Below are positions 37,064 to 46,189 of a stretch of DNA of 64,000 nt, in pieces. Under the pieces are notes generated by a model. That model worked only from the letters and a program-made list of their open reading frames with translations, was not told the origin of the DNA and ran no database searches. Source of the stretch: Flavobacterium hercynium. Its GTDB lineage: Bacteria > Bacteroidota > Bacteroidia > Flavobacteriales > Flavobacteriaceae. Each line of letters opens with the position of its first letter. Position 1 is the stretch's first letter. The stretch covers positions 124,001 to 188,000 of the forward strand of contig NZ_MUGW01000020.1 of the NCBI RefSeq assembly GCF_002217285.1. The letters run 5' to 3'. The position numbers were made by a program, and so were the translations under genes.

Positions 37064-38173
37064 TTGAAACCAAACGACAGATTAAGAGAACTAGACTTCT
37101 TAAGAGGAATTGCTATTATTTTGGTATTAATGCGCCATGAATACATCACAGACTGGACTTCTAAAATGGGATGGATAGGCGTTGATCTGTTTTTTGTTCT
37201 AAGCGGATTTCTTGTTTCAGGTTTGTTATTCAAAGAATATTTAAAGTTTGGTAATATTAAACCAGGTTTGTTTTTAATTCGAAGAGGATTTAAAATTTAT
37301 CCTGTTTATTATCTAACTTATATTTTATACCTAATACCTAAAATTATAAAGCATCAATTCGAATGGTCCGGATTTTTAGCAGATATGTTTTTTATTCAAA
37401 ATTATGTCCGCGCTTGGGGTTATGCTTATGTACCCAGCTGGTCATTAGCAGTTGAGGAACACTTTTATCTTGGTTTTGCCTTTTTTTTATGGTTGGCTAT
37501 TAAATATTTTTGGATCGATTTGAATCAAGACCTTCATAAAAAAATAAGTAAATTTGAAGTTTTTGTTTTATTTATTATGGTTTTTTGCCTTTCTATGAGA
37601 ATCGTTAGTGCTATTTATTTTTCTGGAAATGGAGATAAAAATTTTACAATGACACACTTAAGAATCGACTCTTTATTTGCAGGTGTTTTTGTTTCTTATT
37701 TATATTATTTTAGGAAAGAAAAATTGATTCAGGTATTTGAACATTATCAAGTATTGCTGTTGCTAATTTGTTTTTCATTACTTTCTTTTACTCCATTTAT
37801 AGATTTCGAAGACTCTTTTTTTGTGAGAACTTTTGGTTATTCATTCCTGTATATTGCATTTAGTATTTTACTGCTTTATTTTCTTTTGAGTAATGAGATA
37901 AACGAACGGTTAAATTTTTTATTTACAAAAAAAGGGGTTGATATTATCAGTAAAATAGGTTTTTCGTCATATGGTATTTATATCATTCACGGATTTACAA
38001 ATTTTCTATGCCATCTGATCAATAATTTTATTTTAAACAAACTTTTCGGCCAGACAATAATGTTTTTCATTACCTGTACAGTAAGTATTTTGTCAGGAAT
38101 GTTTATTACCCATTATATCGAAAAGTATTTTTTAAATTACAGAAATAAATATTTTCCTGGTAGAATAAATTAA
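37064..38173 (+). CDS. Acyltransferase 3 (OafA-like) membrane O-acyltransferase
   Basis: A 369-residue polytopic protein with about ten membrane segments. The acyltransferase-3 signature starts the protein: RELDFLRGIAIILVLMRHE with the catalytic histidine near residue 23, then GVDLFFVLSGFLVSG near 37 and SWSLAVEEHFYL near 126. Such enzymes O-acetylate or otherwise acylate sugars of O-antigen or capsule, taking acyl groups across the inner membrane. The start is a TTG at 37064; no better in-frame ATG lies before the signature. Confidence 0.88.
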   Translation: MKPNDRLRELDFLRGIAIILVLMRHEYITDWTSKMGWIGVDLFFVLSGFLVSGLLFKEYLKFGNIKPGLFLIRRGFKIYPVYYLTYILYLIPKIIKHQFEWSGFLADMFFIQNYVRAWGYAYVPSWSLAVEEHFYLGFAFFLWLAIKYFWIDLNQDLHKKISKFEVFVLFIMVFCLSMRIVSAIYFSGNGDKNFTMTHLRIDSLFAGVFVSYLYYFRKEKLIQVFEHYQVLLLLICFSLLSFTPFIDFEDSFFVRTFGYSFLYIAFSILLLYFLLSNEINERLNFLFTKKGVDIISKIGFSSYGIYIIHGFTNFLCHLINNFILNKLFGQTIMFFITCTVSILSGMFITHYIEKYFLNYRNKYFPGRIN

Positions 38174-38188
38174 TGATTATAAGTAGTA

Positions 38189-39121
38189 GTGAAAAATAAA
38201 CTAAAGGAAATATATTATCGTTTTTTAAAACTGAAAAGTAGAATACTTCATGGCAAGCCTGTTTTGGTATTGATGTACCATAGAGTTAATGATATTATAG
38301 AGGATAAATTAGGACAGCTTACCGTAAGTGTTGTTAATTTCGAGCATCAATTAAAATATTATAAAGAAAAGTTTCAAATTTTAAAGCTTGATGAAGATTG
38401 GACTTCTTTACAGAAAACCGGATTTGTCGTTACTTTTGATGATGGTTATGCAGATAATATTTTAAACGCTGTACCATTACTGGAGAAGTATCAGATACCG
38501 GCAACAATATTTGTAACAACGTTAAACATAAATACTGGAAGAGAGTTTTGGTGGGATAGGCTATTTTTTGATTATAATAACTGTAAAGAATTATTTTTTC
38601 TGCCTAATCAAGAAGAAAAGGTTTCAAAATCAAATGCTATTTACAATAATATTACAGTTCAGCTTAAACAAATTACAAATGATGAAAAAGAAAAATGGTT
38701 TTTAGAATTTGAAAGAATCAACCAAATATCATTTTCTCCAAGAGAAGAATATCGTTCGTTAACAATAGCAGAATTAGAATTACTCTCAAAACATCCTTTG
38801 ATTTCATTAGGCATTCATACGCACAATCATTATCCACTAGGAAATCTAAGCTATGCAGAACAAAAGCAAGAAATTTTATTATCCTTGAAAAAGTTAAAGG
38901 AGTTAGAAGTGAATTTTGTAAAATACTTGGCTTTACCACATGGTTCTTATAATGCTGAAACTTTTAGAATTATGGCAGAACTAGATTTATCAGGAGTTTT
39001 AATGGCAAATAATTATTATTCTTCAAATAAAAATAGACAGAGTAAAAAAATAAACAGAATTTTGATTCCTGATATTAAGGATAAAGTTTTATTGAGGTGT
39101 CTAAAACATTATGATTTTTAA
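38189..39121 (+). CDS. Polysaccharide deacetylase (NodB/CE4) family protein
   Basis: A 310-residue CE4-type protein. Conserved blocks are VLVLMYHRVND near residue 25, the metal-binding and catalytic VVTFDDGYADN near 78, LGIHTHNHYPLGNLS near 208 (histidine motif), and LALPHGSYN near 248. No signal peptide is evident, so it may act on a lipid-linked precursor or nucleotide sugar in the cytoplasm, or be membrane-associated. It would remove N- or O-acetyl groups from amino sugars. The start is a GTG at 38189, fifteen bases after the preceding stop. Confidence 0.84.
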   Translation: MKNKLKEIYYRFLKLKSRILHGKPVLVLMYHRVNDIIEDKLGQLTVSVVNFEHQLKYYKEKFQILKLDEDWTSLQKTGFVVTFDDGYADNILNAVPLLEKYQIPATIFVTTLNINTGREFWWDRLFFDYNNCKELFFLPNQEEKVSKSNAIYNNITVQLKQITNDEKEKWFLEFERINQISFSPREEYRSLTIAELELLSKHPLISLGIHTHNHYPLGNLSYAEQKQEILLSLKKLKELEVNFVKYLALPHGSYNAETFRIMAELDLSGVLMANNYYSSNKNRQSKKINRILIPDIKDKVLLRCLKHYDF

Positions 39122-39163
39122 TTGAAGCAAAAAGAAAGTTAAAAATAGGATTAAAAAATAGAA

Positions 39164-40555
39164 ATGAAAAAATTAGGTATAGTAATAACTGACGGGGTAG
39201 GTTTTAGAAATTTTGTGATGAGCGATTTTCTATCTGAAGCAACAAAAGAATTCGATGAAATTATCGTTTATTCAGGTTTGCCGGAAAGTTGTTATCAAAA
39301 TTTTAATAATTCAAAGCTCCAAATAAAAGAACTAACAGTTTTTAATGAAGGAAAGATAACTTGGGCTTTTAGAAAATGGAAAGAAATAGGACATCTGCAA
39401 AAACATAAAGATTTTTATGGAATGAATGATAATTTGGTTTCCGGATATCCTAAAGGTAATACGATTCGTTCTCTATTTATAAAAAGCATTTATGCCTTTA
39501 CAAAACTTCTTCATACGAATTCAAGTATTTTACTAGCAGAGAAATTTCAATTTTTATCCTTTTCAAGAAAAAAAGTCACAAGAGAATATCTCGAAATATT
39601 AAAAGAAGACAAACCTTCTCATTTGTTTTTTACACATCAAAGACCCCCATATCTTGCTCCATTTTTGTATGCAGCAATTCAATTAAAAATACCGACAAGT
39701 ACTTTTGTATTTAGCTGGGATAATTTAGCATCAAAAGGCAGGATGCTTGGAACATTTGATTACTTTTTAGTATGGAGTAAATTAATGAAAGAAGAGTTAT
39801 TGTATTTTTATCCAAACGTAAAAAGCGATGAGGTTAAAGTAGTTGGAACCCCACAGTTTGAACCTTATGTTTTGGATAAATATAAAACTACAAAAGAAAA
39901 TTTCATTACAAAATTCGGATTAGATCCTAGTAAAAAAATAATTTGTTATAGTTGTGCCGATGTTTCTATTGGTCCCAATGATCCAATCGCAATAAAAGCT
40001 ATTGCTCACGCTATGCGTAATAAGGAGATTAAGGAACAAACACAACTTTTGGTACGGACTTCACCTGCTGAAGATGACAGCCGTTTTAGGGCGATTCTTG
40101 AGGAGTTTCCTGAGATCATATGGAATGTTCCGAAATGGGTATTGACCAGAGAAAACCATCAGGAGAGTTGGTCACAAAGAATCCCGAGTGAAGAAGATAT
40201 TAAAGATTTACGCTCTCTGCTTGAAAATGCGGATTTAAGTGTAAATATGTGTTCTACAATGAGTCTTGATTTTATGCTTTTTGACAAACCAGTAATCAAT
40301 ACCGTCTTTGGAAATCTGGAGAATGGTTTATACAATGATCAGCGTTTTTTGAATTATGTTCATTACAAAAAAGTAATAGATGGTAATTCGGTTATGATTG
40401 CAAAAAATAGCAGAGAATTAATCGAACAAATTAATGAGACTTTTGATAATCCGGAAGAAAGAACAAAGGAACGCAAAGCAATGATTGACTTGCAGATTGG
40501 TCAAAGTTTAGAAGGAACAAGTAAACGAATTGCTCAGGTTTTATCAAAATTATGA
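39164..40555 (+). CDS. Putative GT-B surface-carbohydrate biosynthesis protein, unclassified
   Basis: A 463-residue soluble protein with no textbook transferase motif. It begins KKLGIVITDGVGFRNFVMSDFL, has THQRPPYLAPFL near 164, FVFSWDNLASKGRMLGTFDYFLVWS near 189-213, and VKVVGTPQFEPY near 228, where a CDP-glycerol-type or UDP-type GT-B donor domain seems to begin. ADLSVNMCSTMSLDFMLFDKPVINT near 353 looks like the donor-binding end of that domain. Similar proteins are found in Bacteroidota glycan loci without assigned function. It overlaps the next gene as ATGA. Confidence 0.65.
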   Translation: MKKLGIVITDGVGFRNFVMSDFLSEATKEFDEIIVYSGLPESCYQNFNNSKLQIKELTVFNEGKITWAFRKWKEIGHLQKHKDFYGMNDNLVSGYPKGNTIRSLFIKSIYAFTKLLHTNSSILLAEKFQFLSFSRKKVTREYLEILKEDKPSHLFFTHQRPPYLAPFLYAAIQLKIPTSTFVFSWDNLASKGRMLGTFDYFLVWSKLMKEELLYFYPNVKSDEVKVVGTPQFEPYVLDKYKTTKENFITKFGLDPSKKIICYSCADVSIGPNDPIAIKAIAHAMRNKEIKEQTQLLVRTSPAEDDSRFRAILEEFPEIIWNVPKWVLTRENHQESWSQRIPSEEDIKDLRSLLENADLSVNMCSTMSLDFMLFDKPVINTVFGNLENGLYNDQRFLNYVHYKKVIDGNSVMIAKNSRELIEQINETFDNPEERTKERKAMIDLQIGQSLEGTSKRIAQVLSKL

Positions 40556-41616
40556 GCAAGGTGCAAGATAATAGAATATCAATATTAGATGGATTTAGAG
40601 CAATAGCCATAATGTCCGTTTTACTTTATCATTATTTTTATCGATGGAATGACAGTATTTATCCTTATTTTGGAGGAGACTATTTTCATTATGGCTTTAA
40701 AGGAGTTTCATTTTTCTTTATGATTAGCGGATTTGTAATTTGTTATTCATTACAAGGAACATCAAATTTCACGACATTTTGGAAGAAAAGATTTATTCGT
40801 CTATTTCCATCAATGCTTATTGCTTCGCTAATAACTTTTGTGTTTTTAATACTTTTTGATTACAGCAAGATTTTTGCGGACAGTACGCACTTCCGAAACT
40901 TACTGACGAGTATAACTTTTTTACCTCCTAATTTGTTTGATTTTATTTTCGGAACAAAAAATCATTTTAGTTATCTCAATTATTCTTATTGGAGTTTATG
41001 GCCTGAAATTCAGTTTTATTTATTAGCAAGTACAATTTATTTTGTAGATAAATTAAACTTCAAAAGGAATTTTATAACTATTTGCTTTACATTATTGCTG
41101 ATTTATAATCTATTTATGTTTTTTGGAAATGTTGAAAATCAATACTTTATTAAATTCACAAACTTGTTTAATTTGTTGAAGCATTTGTGTTTTTTTCTAT
41201 CAGGAGCTTTGTTTTACATGTTATATAAGGAGAAAAAAAACAGAAGGTACATTGTGCTTTTAATACTTGCATTTGTTATCATTAACTTTAAGCTCATTCT
41301 AATAGATCTTGTGACAAGTATAATAATGTATGTATTGTTTTTTTGTTTTATTTATTTTCCTGATTTCCTGCGTTTTTTAGAAAAAAAAGCATTTGTAAAA
41401 ATAGGTGTATCATCTTATTTTTTATATCTAATTCATGAATACATAGGTGTTGTCTTAATCAAAAATAACGTTAGCTTATTTTATCCGATAAGTTTTATTG
41501 CTCCAGTTTTAGTAATGATCTTTATAATAATTCTTAGCATTGTTTACACACAAAAAATAGAATTAAAACTGGGTAAGTATTTTAATGAACTTTTACTTAA
41601 AAAGAAGAATGCATAA
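40552..41616 (+). CDS. Acyltransferase 3 (OafA-like) membrane O-acyltransferase
   Basis: A 354-residue, highly hydrophobic protein with about ten membrane segments. RISILDGFRAIAIMSVLLYHYFYRW carries the catalytic histidine near residue 23, followed by FKGVSFFFMISGFVI near 45 and SYWSLWPEIQFYL near 145. It is a second member of the family in this locus, only distantly similar to the one at 37,064, so the two probably modify different sugars or positions. It overlaps both neighbours, by four bases upstream and by eight downstream if the next gene starts at 41609. Confidence 0.87.
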   Translation: MSKVQDNRISILDGFRAIAIMSVLLYHYFYRWNDSIYPYFGGDYFHYGFKGVSFFFMISGFVICYSLQGTSNFTTFWKKRFIRLFPSMLIASLITFVFLILFDYSKIFADSTHFRNLLTSITFLPPNLFDFIFGTKNHFSYLNYSYWSLWPEIQFYLLASTIYFVDKLNFKRNFITICFTLLLIYNLFMFFGNVENQYFIKFTNLFNLLKHLCFFLSGALFYMLYKEKKNRRYIVLLILAFVIINFKLILIDLVTSIIMYVLFFCFIYFPDFLRFLEKKAFVKIGVSSYFLYLIHEYIGVVLIKNNVSLFYPISFIAPVLVMIFIIILSIVYTQKIELKLGKYFNELLLKKKNA

Positions 41617-42691
41617 AATAGCTGTAATTTGTAATTATCAATTGCTTCCGGAAAGAATAGGAGGTATGGATTATTTTTTCTGGGATTTTGATAAGAAATG
41701 CAAAGAAAACGGTATCGAGGTCGATTGGTTTTTTCCGAACCAATCAAATCATGGAGGATATTCAAATCTGACGATTCATTCTAATGAAAGTGAAAATGTA
41801 GAAAACAGTTTTTTATTATTTTGCCAACAAAACAAAATACAGTTTACTCATATTATCACTCATTTTGTAGAATTGTGTACACCATTTTTCTATCAGATAA
41901 AAAAAATGTCGAAAGCGAAAGTTATTGCTGTTGATCATAATCCGAGACCGTTGAATAGATATTCAGTTAAAAAAAGAATAAACAAAAGAGTAAAAGGAGT
42001 TTTGTTTTCAAGATATATAGATGTTTTTGTTGGTGTTTCTAATTATACAGTGAATGCTATTATAATCGATTTTGGAACTCATCTAAAACGTAAAACACAG
42101 ATTATTTACAACGGTGTTATTTTCGATGCAATTTTAACCCGAAATAATAGAAATATTGTAAAACCAAGCTTTTTAGTAGCCTCGCATCTTCGGGAATCCA
42201 AAGGAATCCAGGATTTGATTGATGCAGTGAATGCACTTCCAAAAGATATAAAAGAAGAAATTCAAATCACCATTTATGGAGATGGTCCTTATAAGAAACA
42301 GTTAACAGAAAAAATTGCAAAATATGCGCTGGAGGATTGTTTTGTTTTTATGGGAAGCAAATCAAACTTAAACGAGATTTTTCATCAATACGATTACATG
42401 CTTCAGCCCACACACATGGAATGTTTTAGTTTGTCGATTTTAGAAAGTCTGGCAGCAAATGTTCCGGTGATAACAACCGATGTGGGTGGAAATACTGAAG
42501 TGGTTACATCTGGTGAAAATGGATTTATCTTTGAAGCAAAAAATATAAAGCAACTTACGGCAATTTTGGAAGATATTTATGTAGGCAACAAAAAGATATC
42601 TATTAATACAAGAGAATTAATTGCCAATTCCTTTTCTTTGCCGAAAATGATAGATAACCATTTCAGACTACTTAAAGAAGGAGTACATTAA
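41609..42691 (+). CDS. GT4 family glycosyltransferase
   Basis: A GT-B transferase of about 360 residues. It opens with KIAVICNYQLLPERIGGMDYFFWDF, has HNPRPLNRYS near residue 100, donor-domain start SFLVASHLRESKGIQDLI near 190, and EX7E in MECFSLSILESLAANVPVITTDVGGN near 270. An upstream ATG at 41585 would add eight residues and enlarge the overlap to 32 bases; I prefer 41609 because the conserved strand starts there. It lies between an acyltransferase and the MBOAT gene. Donor unknown. Confidence 0.85.
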   Translation: MHKIAVICNYQLLPERIGGMDYFFWDFDKKCKENGIEVDWFFPNQSNHGGYSNLTIHSNESENVENSFLLFCQQNKIQFTHIITHFVELCTPFFYQIKKMSKAKVIAVDHNPRPLNRYSVKKRINKRVKGVLFSRYIDVFVGVSNYTVNAIIIDFGTHLKRKTQIIYNGVIFDAILTRNNRNIVKPSFLVASHLRESKGIQDLIDAVNALPKDIKEEIQITIYGDGPYKKQLTEKIAKYALEDCFVFMGSKSNLNEIFHQYDYMLQPTHMECFSLSILESLAANVPVITTDVGGNTEVVTSGENGFIFEAKNIKQLTAILEDIYVGNKKISINTRELIANSFSLPKMIDNHFRLLKEGVH

Positions 42692-42714
42692 ATTAAAAAT
42701 TTCATATACAACAG

Positions 42715-44148
42715 ATGTTTTTTAACTCATTAGCATTTGCTATTTTCTTACCAATCGTTTTTTTTCTGTATTGGTTCGTTTTCAATAAAACTAAAAGCAC
42801 CCAAAATGCTTTATTAATTATTGCCAGTTATTATTTCTACTCTTGTTGGGATTGGAGATTTCTATTTTTGTTAGTTTTCTCTACATTTCTGGATTATTAT
42901 ACCGGAATACAAATTGAAAAAGGAAAATCGGAAAATAGCAAAAAGTTTTGGTTCTGGCTTAGTATCATTGTTAATTTAGGATTTCTTGGCATTTTTAAAT
43001 ATTATAACTTTTTTGCTGCATCCTTCTCAGATTTACTAAACTCGGCAGGAATCAAAGCAAGTCCAATTTTATTAGATGTTATTTTACCGGTCGGTATATC
43101 ATTTTATACTTTTCATGGACTATCTTATGTTATCGATATTTATTTGAAGCGTATAAAAGCAGAGTACAACTTTGTAGATTATTCTTTGTTTGTGAGTTAT
43201 TTTCCGCTTTTAGTAGCGGGACCAATAGAAAGAGCAACTCACTTGTTGCCTCAGGTAAAAGTAAAACGAGAATTTGATTTTGAAAAAGCCAAAGAAGGAA
43301 TCTATCAAATTGTTTGGGGATTAGTGAAAAAAGTAGTCATAGCAGATACCTGTGCTACTTATGCTAATGCAATTTTTGACAACTATACTTCTATGAATTC
43401 GTTTTCATTGATAATGGGGGCAGTCTATTTTGCATTCCAAATTTATGGTGATTTTTCAGGATACTCAGATATTGCTTTAGGTGTCTCAAAATTGTTTGGT
43501 TTAGACTTATTACGAAACTTTAATTATCCTTATTTTTCAAGAGACATTGCAGAATTCTGGCGTCGCTGGCATATTTCGCTTTCCTCCTGGTTTCGTGATT
43601 ATCTATACATCCCATTAGGAGGAAGCAAGGGAGGATTAGGAATGAAAATCAGAAATACATTTATCATTTTTGTCGTTAGTGGATTTTGGCACGGTGCAAA
43701 TTGGACATATATTGCGTGGGGATTTATTAATGCACTGTACTTTTTACCACTTTTATTATCCAATAGTAACCGAAATAATATGGATGCCATTCAGTTGAAG
43801 TTTAATATTGAATCTGTTAAAGTATTTTTAAGCATTTTAAGTACTTTTTTATTGACTTGCGTGGCATGGGTGTTTTTTAGAGCAAAAACCATATCAGATG
43901 CAGTTTCGTATTTGAAAAGAATAATGACTGATGGAGAGTTTAAATTTCAATATCTGGATAATGAACGTTACAGCTACGAGCTTCTGTTTATGATTGGAGT
44001 TTTCGTTTTGATAGAATGGAATAGCCGCAATAAAATAGAACCAATATCAGGAAAGAGAAGCATGATTAAATTAGCGTTGGTTATAGCATCAATAATTGCG
44101 TTTGGAACTTTTTCTGACTACAAAGAATTTATATATTTTCAGTTTTAA
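42715..44148 (+). CDS. MBOAT family O-acyltransferase (AlgI-like)
   Basis: A 477-residue membrane-bound O-acyltransferase. The start MFFNSLAFAIFLPIVFFLYW and YYFYSCWDWRFL are typical of the AlgI/PatA group. LPVGISFYTFHGLSY near residue 122, PLLVAGPIERATHLLPQ near 165, and SRDIAEFWRRWHISLSSWFRDYLYIPLGG near 276 lead to the catalytic histidine in VVSGFWHGANWTYIAWG near 320. Eleven or so membrane segments are expected. AlgI-type proteins hand acyl groups to a periplasmic SGNH partner; the next gene, sharing one base, fits that partner. Confidence 0.92.
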   Translation: MFFNSLAFAIFLPIVFFLYWFVFNKTKSTQNALLIIASYYFYSCWDWRFLFLLVFSTFLDYYTGIQIEKGKSENSKKFWFWLSIIVNLGFLGIFKYYNFFAASFSDLLNSAGIKASPILLDVILPVGISFYTFHGLSYVIDIYLKRIKAEYNFVDYSLFVSYFPLLVAGPIERATHLLPQVKVKREFDFEKAKEGIYQIVWGLVKKVVIADTCATYANAIFDNYTSMNSFSLIMGAVYFAFQIYGDFSGYSDIALGVSKLFGLDLLRNFNYPYFSRDIAEFWRRWHISLSSWFRDYLYIPLGGSKGGLGMKIRNTFIIFVVSGFWHGANWTYIAWGFINALYFLPLLLSNSNRNNMDAIQLKFNIESVKVFLSILSTFLLTCVAWVFFRAKTISDAVSYLKRIMTDGEFKFQYLDNERYSYELLFMIGVFVLIEWNSRNKIEPISGKRSMIKLALVIASIIAFGTFSDYKEFIYFQF

Positions 44149-45029
44149 TGAAACGTTTTTTAATTTATACAGCCAAAATAATTTTAATAGTAATGCTACT
44201 GGCATTTTTATTAGATGGAATATATACAGCAATTTTTATGCAATCTAGAAATAGAGGAAAAATTGAGACTGTTTTTAATTCTAAATCAGAAAAGTTTGAT
44301 GTCGTAATTTTAGGTTCATCCCGTGCAAATAATCATTTTGTTTCTCAGAAGTTTGAAGATAATGGACTAAAAACTTTTAACTATGGAATGAGTGGAGGAC
44401 ATTTGTTTGAAGCATCTCTTTTACTTAAATTAATGATAGAAAGAAAATATGAAATCAAGAATGTCATTTTAGAAGCAGATTTAAATCTTTCTAACGATCA
44501 TCAGGCAGATGGTATTTCATCAAAATATTTGCCTTATATTCATAATTCGGACGTAGTAAGAGAGCATTTTTCAACTCAGGATAATTTTAAAAGTTTGTAT
44601 TATATTCCGTTTTATCGTTACATAAAATACGAGACCAGGATTGGCTTTAGAGAAACATTTTTTACCGCAGTACATAAAAAAACAAATGCTCTAGATAATT
44701 TAGGTTATTATCCTTTGAAAAAACATAGAAATGGTAATATGAAAAATAATATTGTTGCGCTTAATCCTTTAGTTCACAATAAGTATTATGAAGAAATAAA
44801 AAATTTTTGTGAAGCGAATAATATCAACTTTATTGCCGTAATGACACCAATGTGCTCTAATGTAAAAGGAATGAATTATTTTGACAAGGTAAAGAAAGCC
44901 TATCCTGAAATTTATAACTATGAAAATGTTGTGGTAGAGGATAAGTATTTTGCATCTTGCGGACATATGAATGATGCTGGCGCCAGAATTTTTACCGCCA
45001 GAATTTTAAAAGATTTCTTTAAGAAATAG
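44148..45029 (+). CDS. SGNH-like periplasmic acyltransferase partner (AlgX/AlgJ/DltD-like)
   Basis: A 293-residue protein with one N-terminal membrane segment (about residues 5-28) and a predicted periplasmic domain. DVVILGSSRANNHF near residue 51 looks like the GDS block with the nucleophile serine, LKTFNYGMSGG near 75 like the oxyanion glycine block, and the C-terminal CGHMNDAGARIF near residue 270 like the catalytic Asp/His block. This is the layout of proteins working with MBOAT O-acyltransferases. Its ATG overlaps the MBOAT stop by one base. It most likely transfers an acetyl or longer acyl group to the exported glycan. Confidence 0.75.
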   Translation: MKRFLIYTAKIILIVMLLAFLLDGIYTAIFMQSRNRGKIETVFNSKSEKFDVVILGSSRANNHFVSQKFEDNGLKTFNYGMSGGHLFEASLLLKLMIERKYEIKNVILEADLNLSNDHQADGISSKYLPYIHNSDVVREHFSTQDNFKSLYYIPFYRYIKYETRIGFRETFFTAVHKKTNALDNLGYYPLKKHRNGNMKNNIVALNPLVHNKYYEEIKNFCEANNINFIAVMTPMCSNVKGMNYFDKVKKAYPEIYNYENVVVEDKYFASCGHMNDAGARIFTARILKDFFKK

Positions 45030-45034
45030 AAAAC

Positions 45035-46189
45035 ATGAAAATAGCTTTTCTAACACCAGAATATCCGCACCTTAAAACAGGTAATTCAGGAGGTATTGGT
45101 ACAAGTATAAAAAATTTGGCAATCGGACTTTTAACACAAGGTATTTCAGTTCGTGTTTTGGTGTACGGACAAAAAGAAGATGCTTTTTTTGACGATAATG
45201 GTATTCTTGTTCAACAAATAAAGAATGTAAAATTCAAAGGAATATCTTGGTTTTTGACCCGAAAAAAAATCGAAAATTTAATTAATGAATTATATTCAAA
45301 TAAAGAAATAGATCTGGTTGAGGCTGTTGATTGGACAGGAATTACTTCGTTTATAAAACCGGATAATTGCCCAATAGTAATTCGTTTGCATGGCTCAGAT
45401 ACTTATTTTTGTCATCTGGATAAGCGCCCAGTTAAATGGATTAATAAGTTTCATGAAAAAAAAGCTTTAAAAAAAGCAGATGCTTTATTATCGGTAAGTA
45501 AGTTTACAGCCGAAACAACAAACACAGTTTTTGGTTTAAATAAAAGTTTTACTATTGTACCAAATCCGATTGATGTTGATTTATTTCAATCTAAGATTCA
45601 AAATCAGAATAATGAAAAAACAATATTATATTTTGGAAGTCTTATCCGTAAAAAAGGGCTTTTAGAATTACCATTGATTTTTAATAAAGTAGTAGAAAAA
45701 AATCCCGATGCTAAATTAATTTTAATTGGTAAAGACGTTCGGGATATTGTTTCCGGAAATGATTCGACTTGGCAAATGATGCAGGGATTGTTTTCAGATC
45801 AGGCGATTCAAAACGTAAAATATTTAGGTAGTGTTCCCTATACAGAAATAAAAGAAAAAATAGAACAAGCAACGGTTTGCGTGTTTCCTTCTTTAGCAGA
45901 AGCTTTCCCAGTTTCATGGTTAGAAGCTATGGCAATGCAAAAACCAATTGCAGCATCAAATATAGGATGGGCGGATGAGATGATAGATGATGGTGAAAAT
46001 GGCTTTTTAGTACATCCGGAAGATCATGAAATTTTTGCTTCAAAAATTAATTTATTACTAGAAAATAAAAACTTAGCGGAACAAATGGGTCTATCGGCTA
46101 GAAATAAGGTGAAAATGTATTTTGATATAGAAGTTTTGGCCAAAAAAAATATCGAGTTTTACAAAAAACAAATAATAACTAAGCTTTGA
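45035..46189 (+). CDS. GT4 family glycosyltransferase
   Basis: A 384-residue GT-B transferase. KIAFLTPEYPHLKTGNSGGIGTSIKNLA is the GT4 glycine-rich N-terminus, VIRLHGSDTYF follows near residue 112, TILYFGSLIRKKGLLELP starts the donor domain near 200, and the EX7E region reads EAFPVSWLEAMAMQKPIAASNIGWADEMI near 287. It begins five bases after the SGNH gene and overlaps the next start (TTG at 46186). A typical retaining hexosyltransferase; the donor is not known. Confidence 0.88.
   Translation: MKIAFLTPEYPHLKTGNSGGIGTSIKNLAIGLLTQGISVRVLVYGQKEDAFFDDNGILVQQIKNVKFKGISWFLTRKKIENLINELYSNKEIDLVEAVDWTGITSFIKPDNCPIVIRLHGSDTYFCHLDKRPVKWINKFHEKKALKKADALLSVSKFTAETTNTVFGLNKSFTIVPNPIDVDLFQSKIQNQNNEKTILYFGSLIRKKGLLELPLIFNKVVEKNPDAKLILIGKDVRDIVSGNDSTWQMMQGLFSDQAIQNVKYLGSVPYTEIKEKIEQATVCVFPSLAEAFPVSWLEAMAMQKPIAASNIGWADEMIDDGENGFLVHPEDHEIFASKINLLLENKNLAEQMGLSARNKVKMYFDIEVLAKKNIEFYKKQIITKL

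Noticed and set aside
36985-37233. Minus-strand ORF across the asnB-acyltransferase gap
   Set aside because: It overlaps the conserved start of the acyltransferase on the other strand and has no family resemblance.
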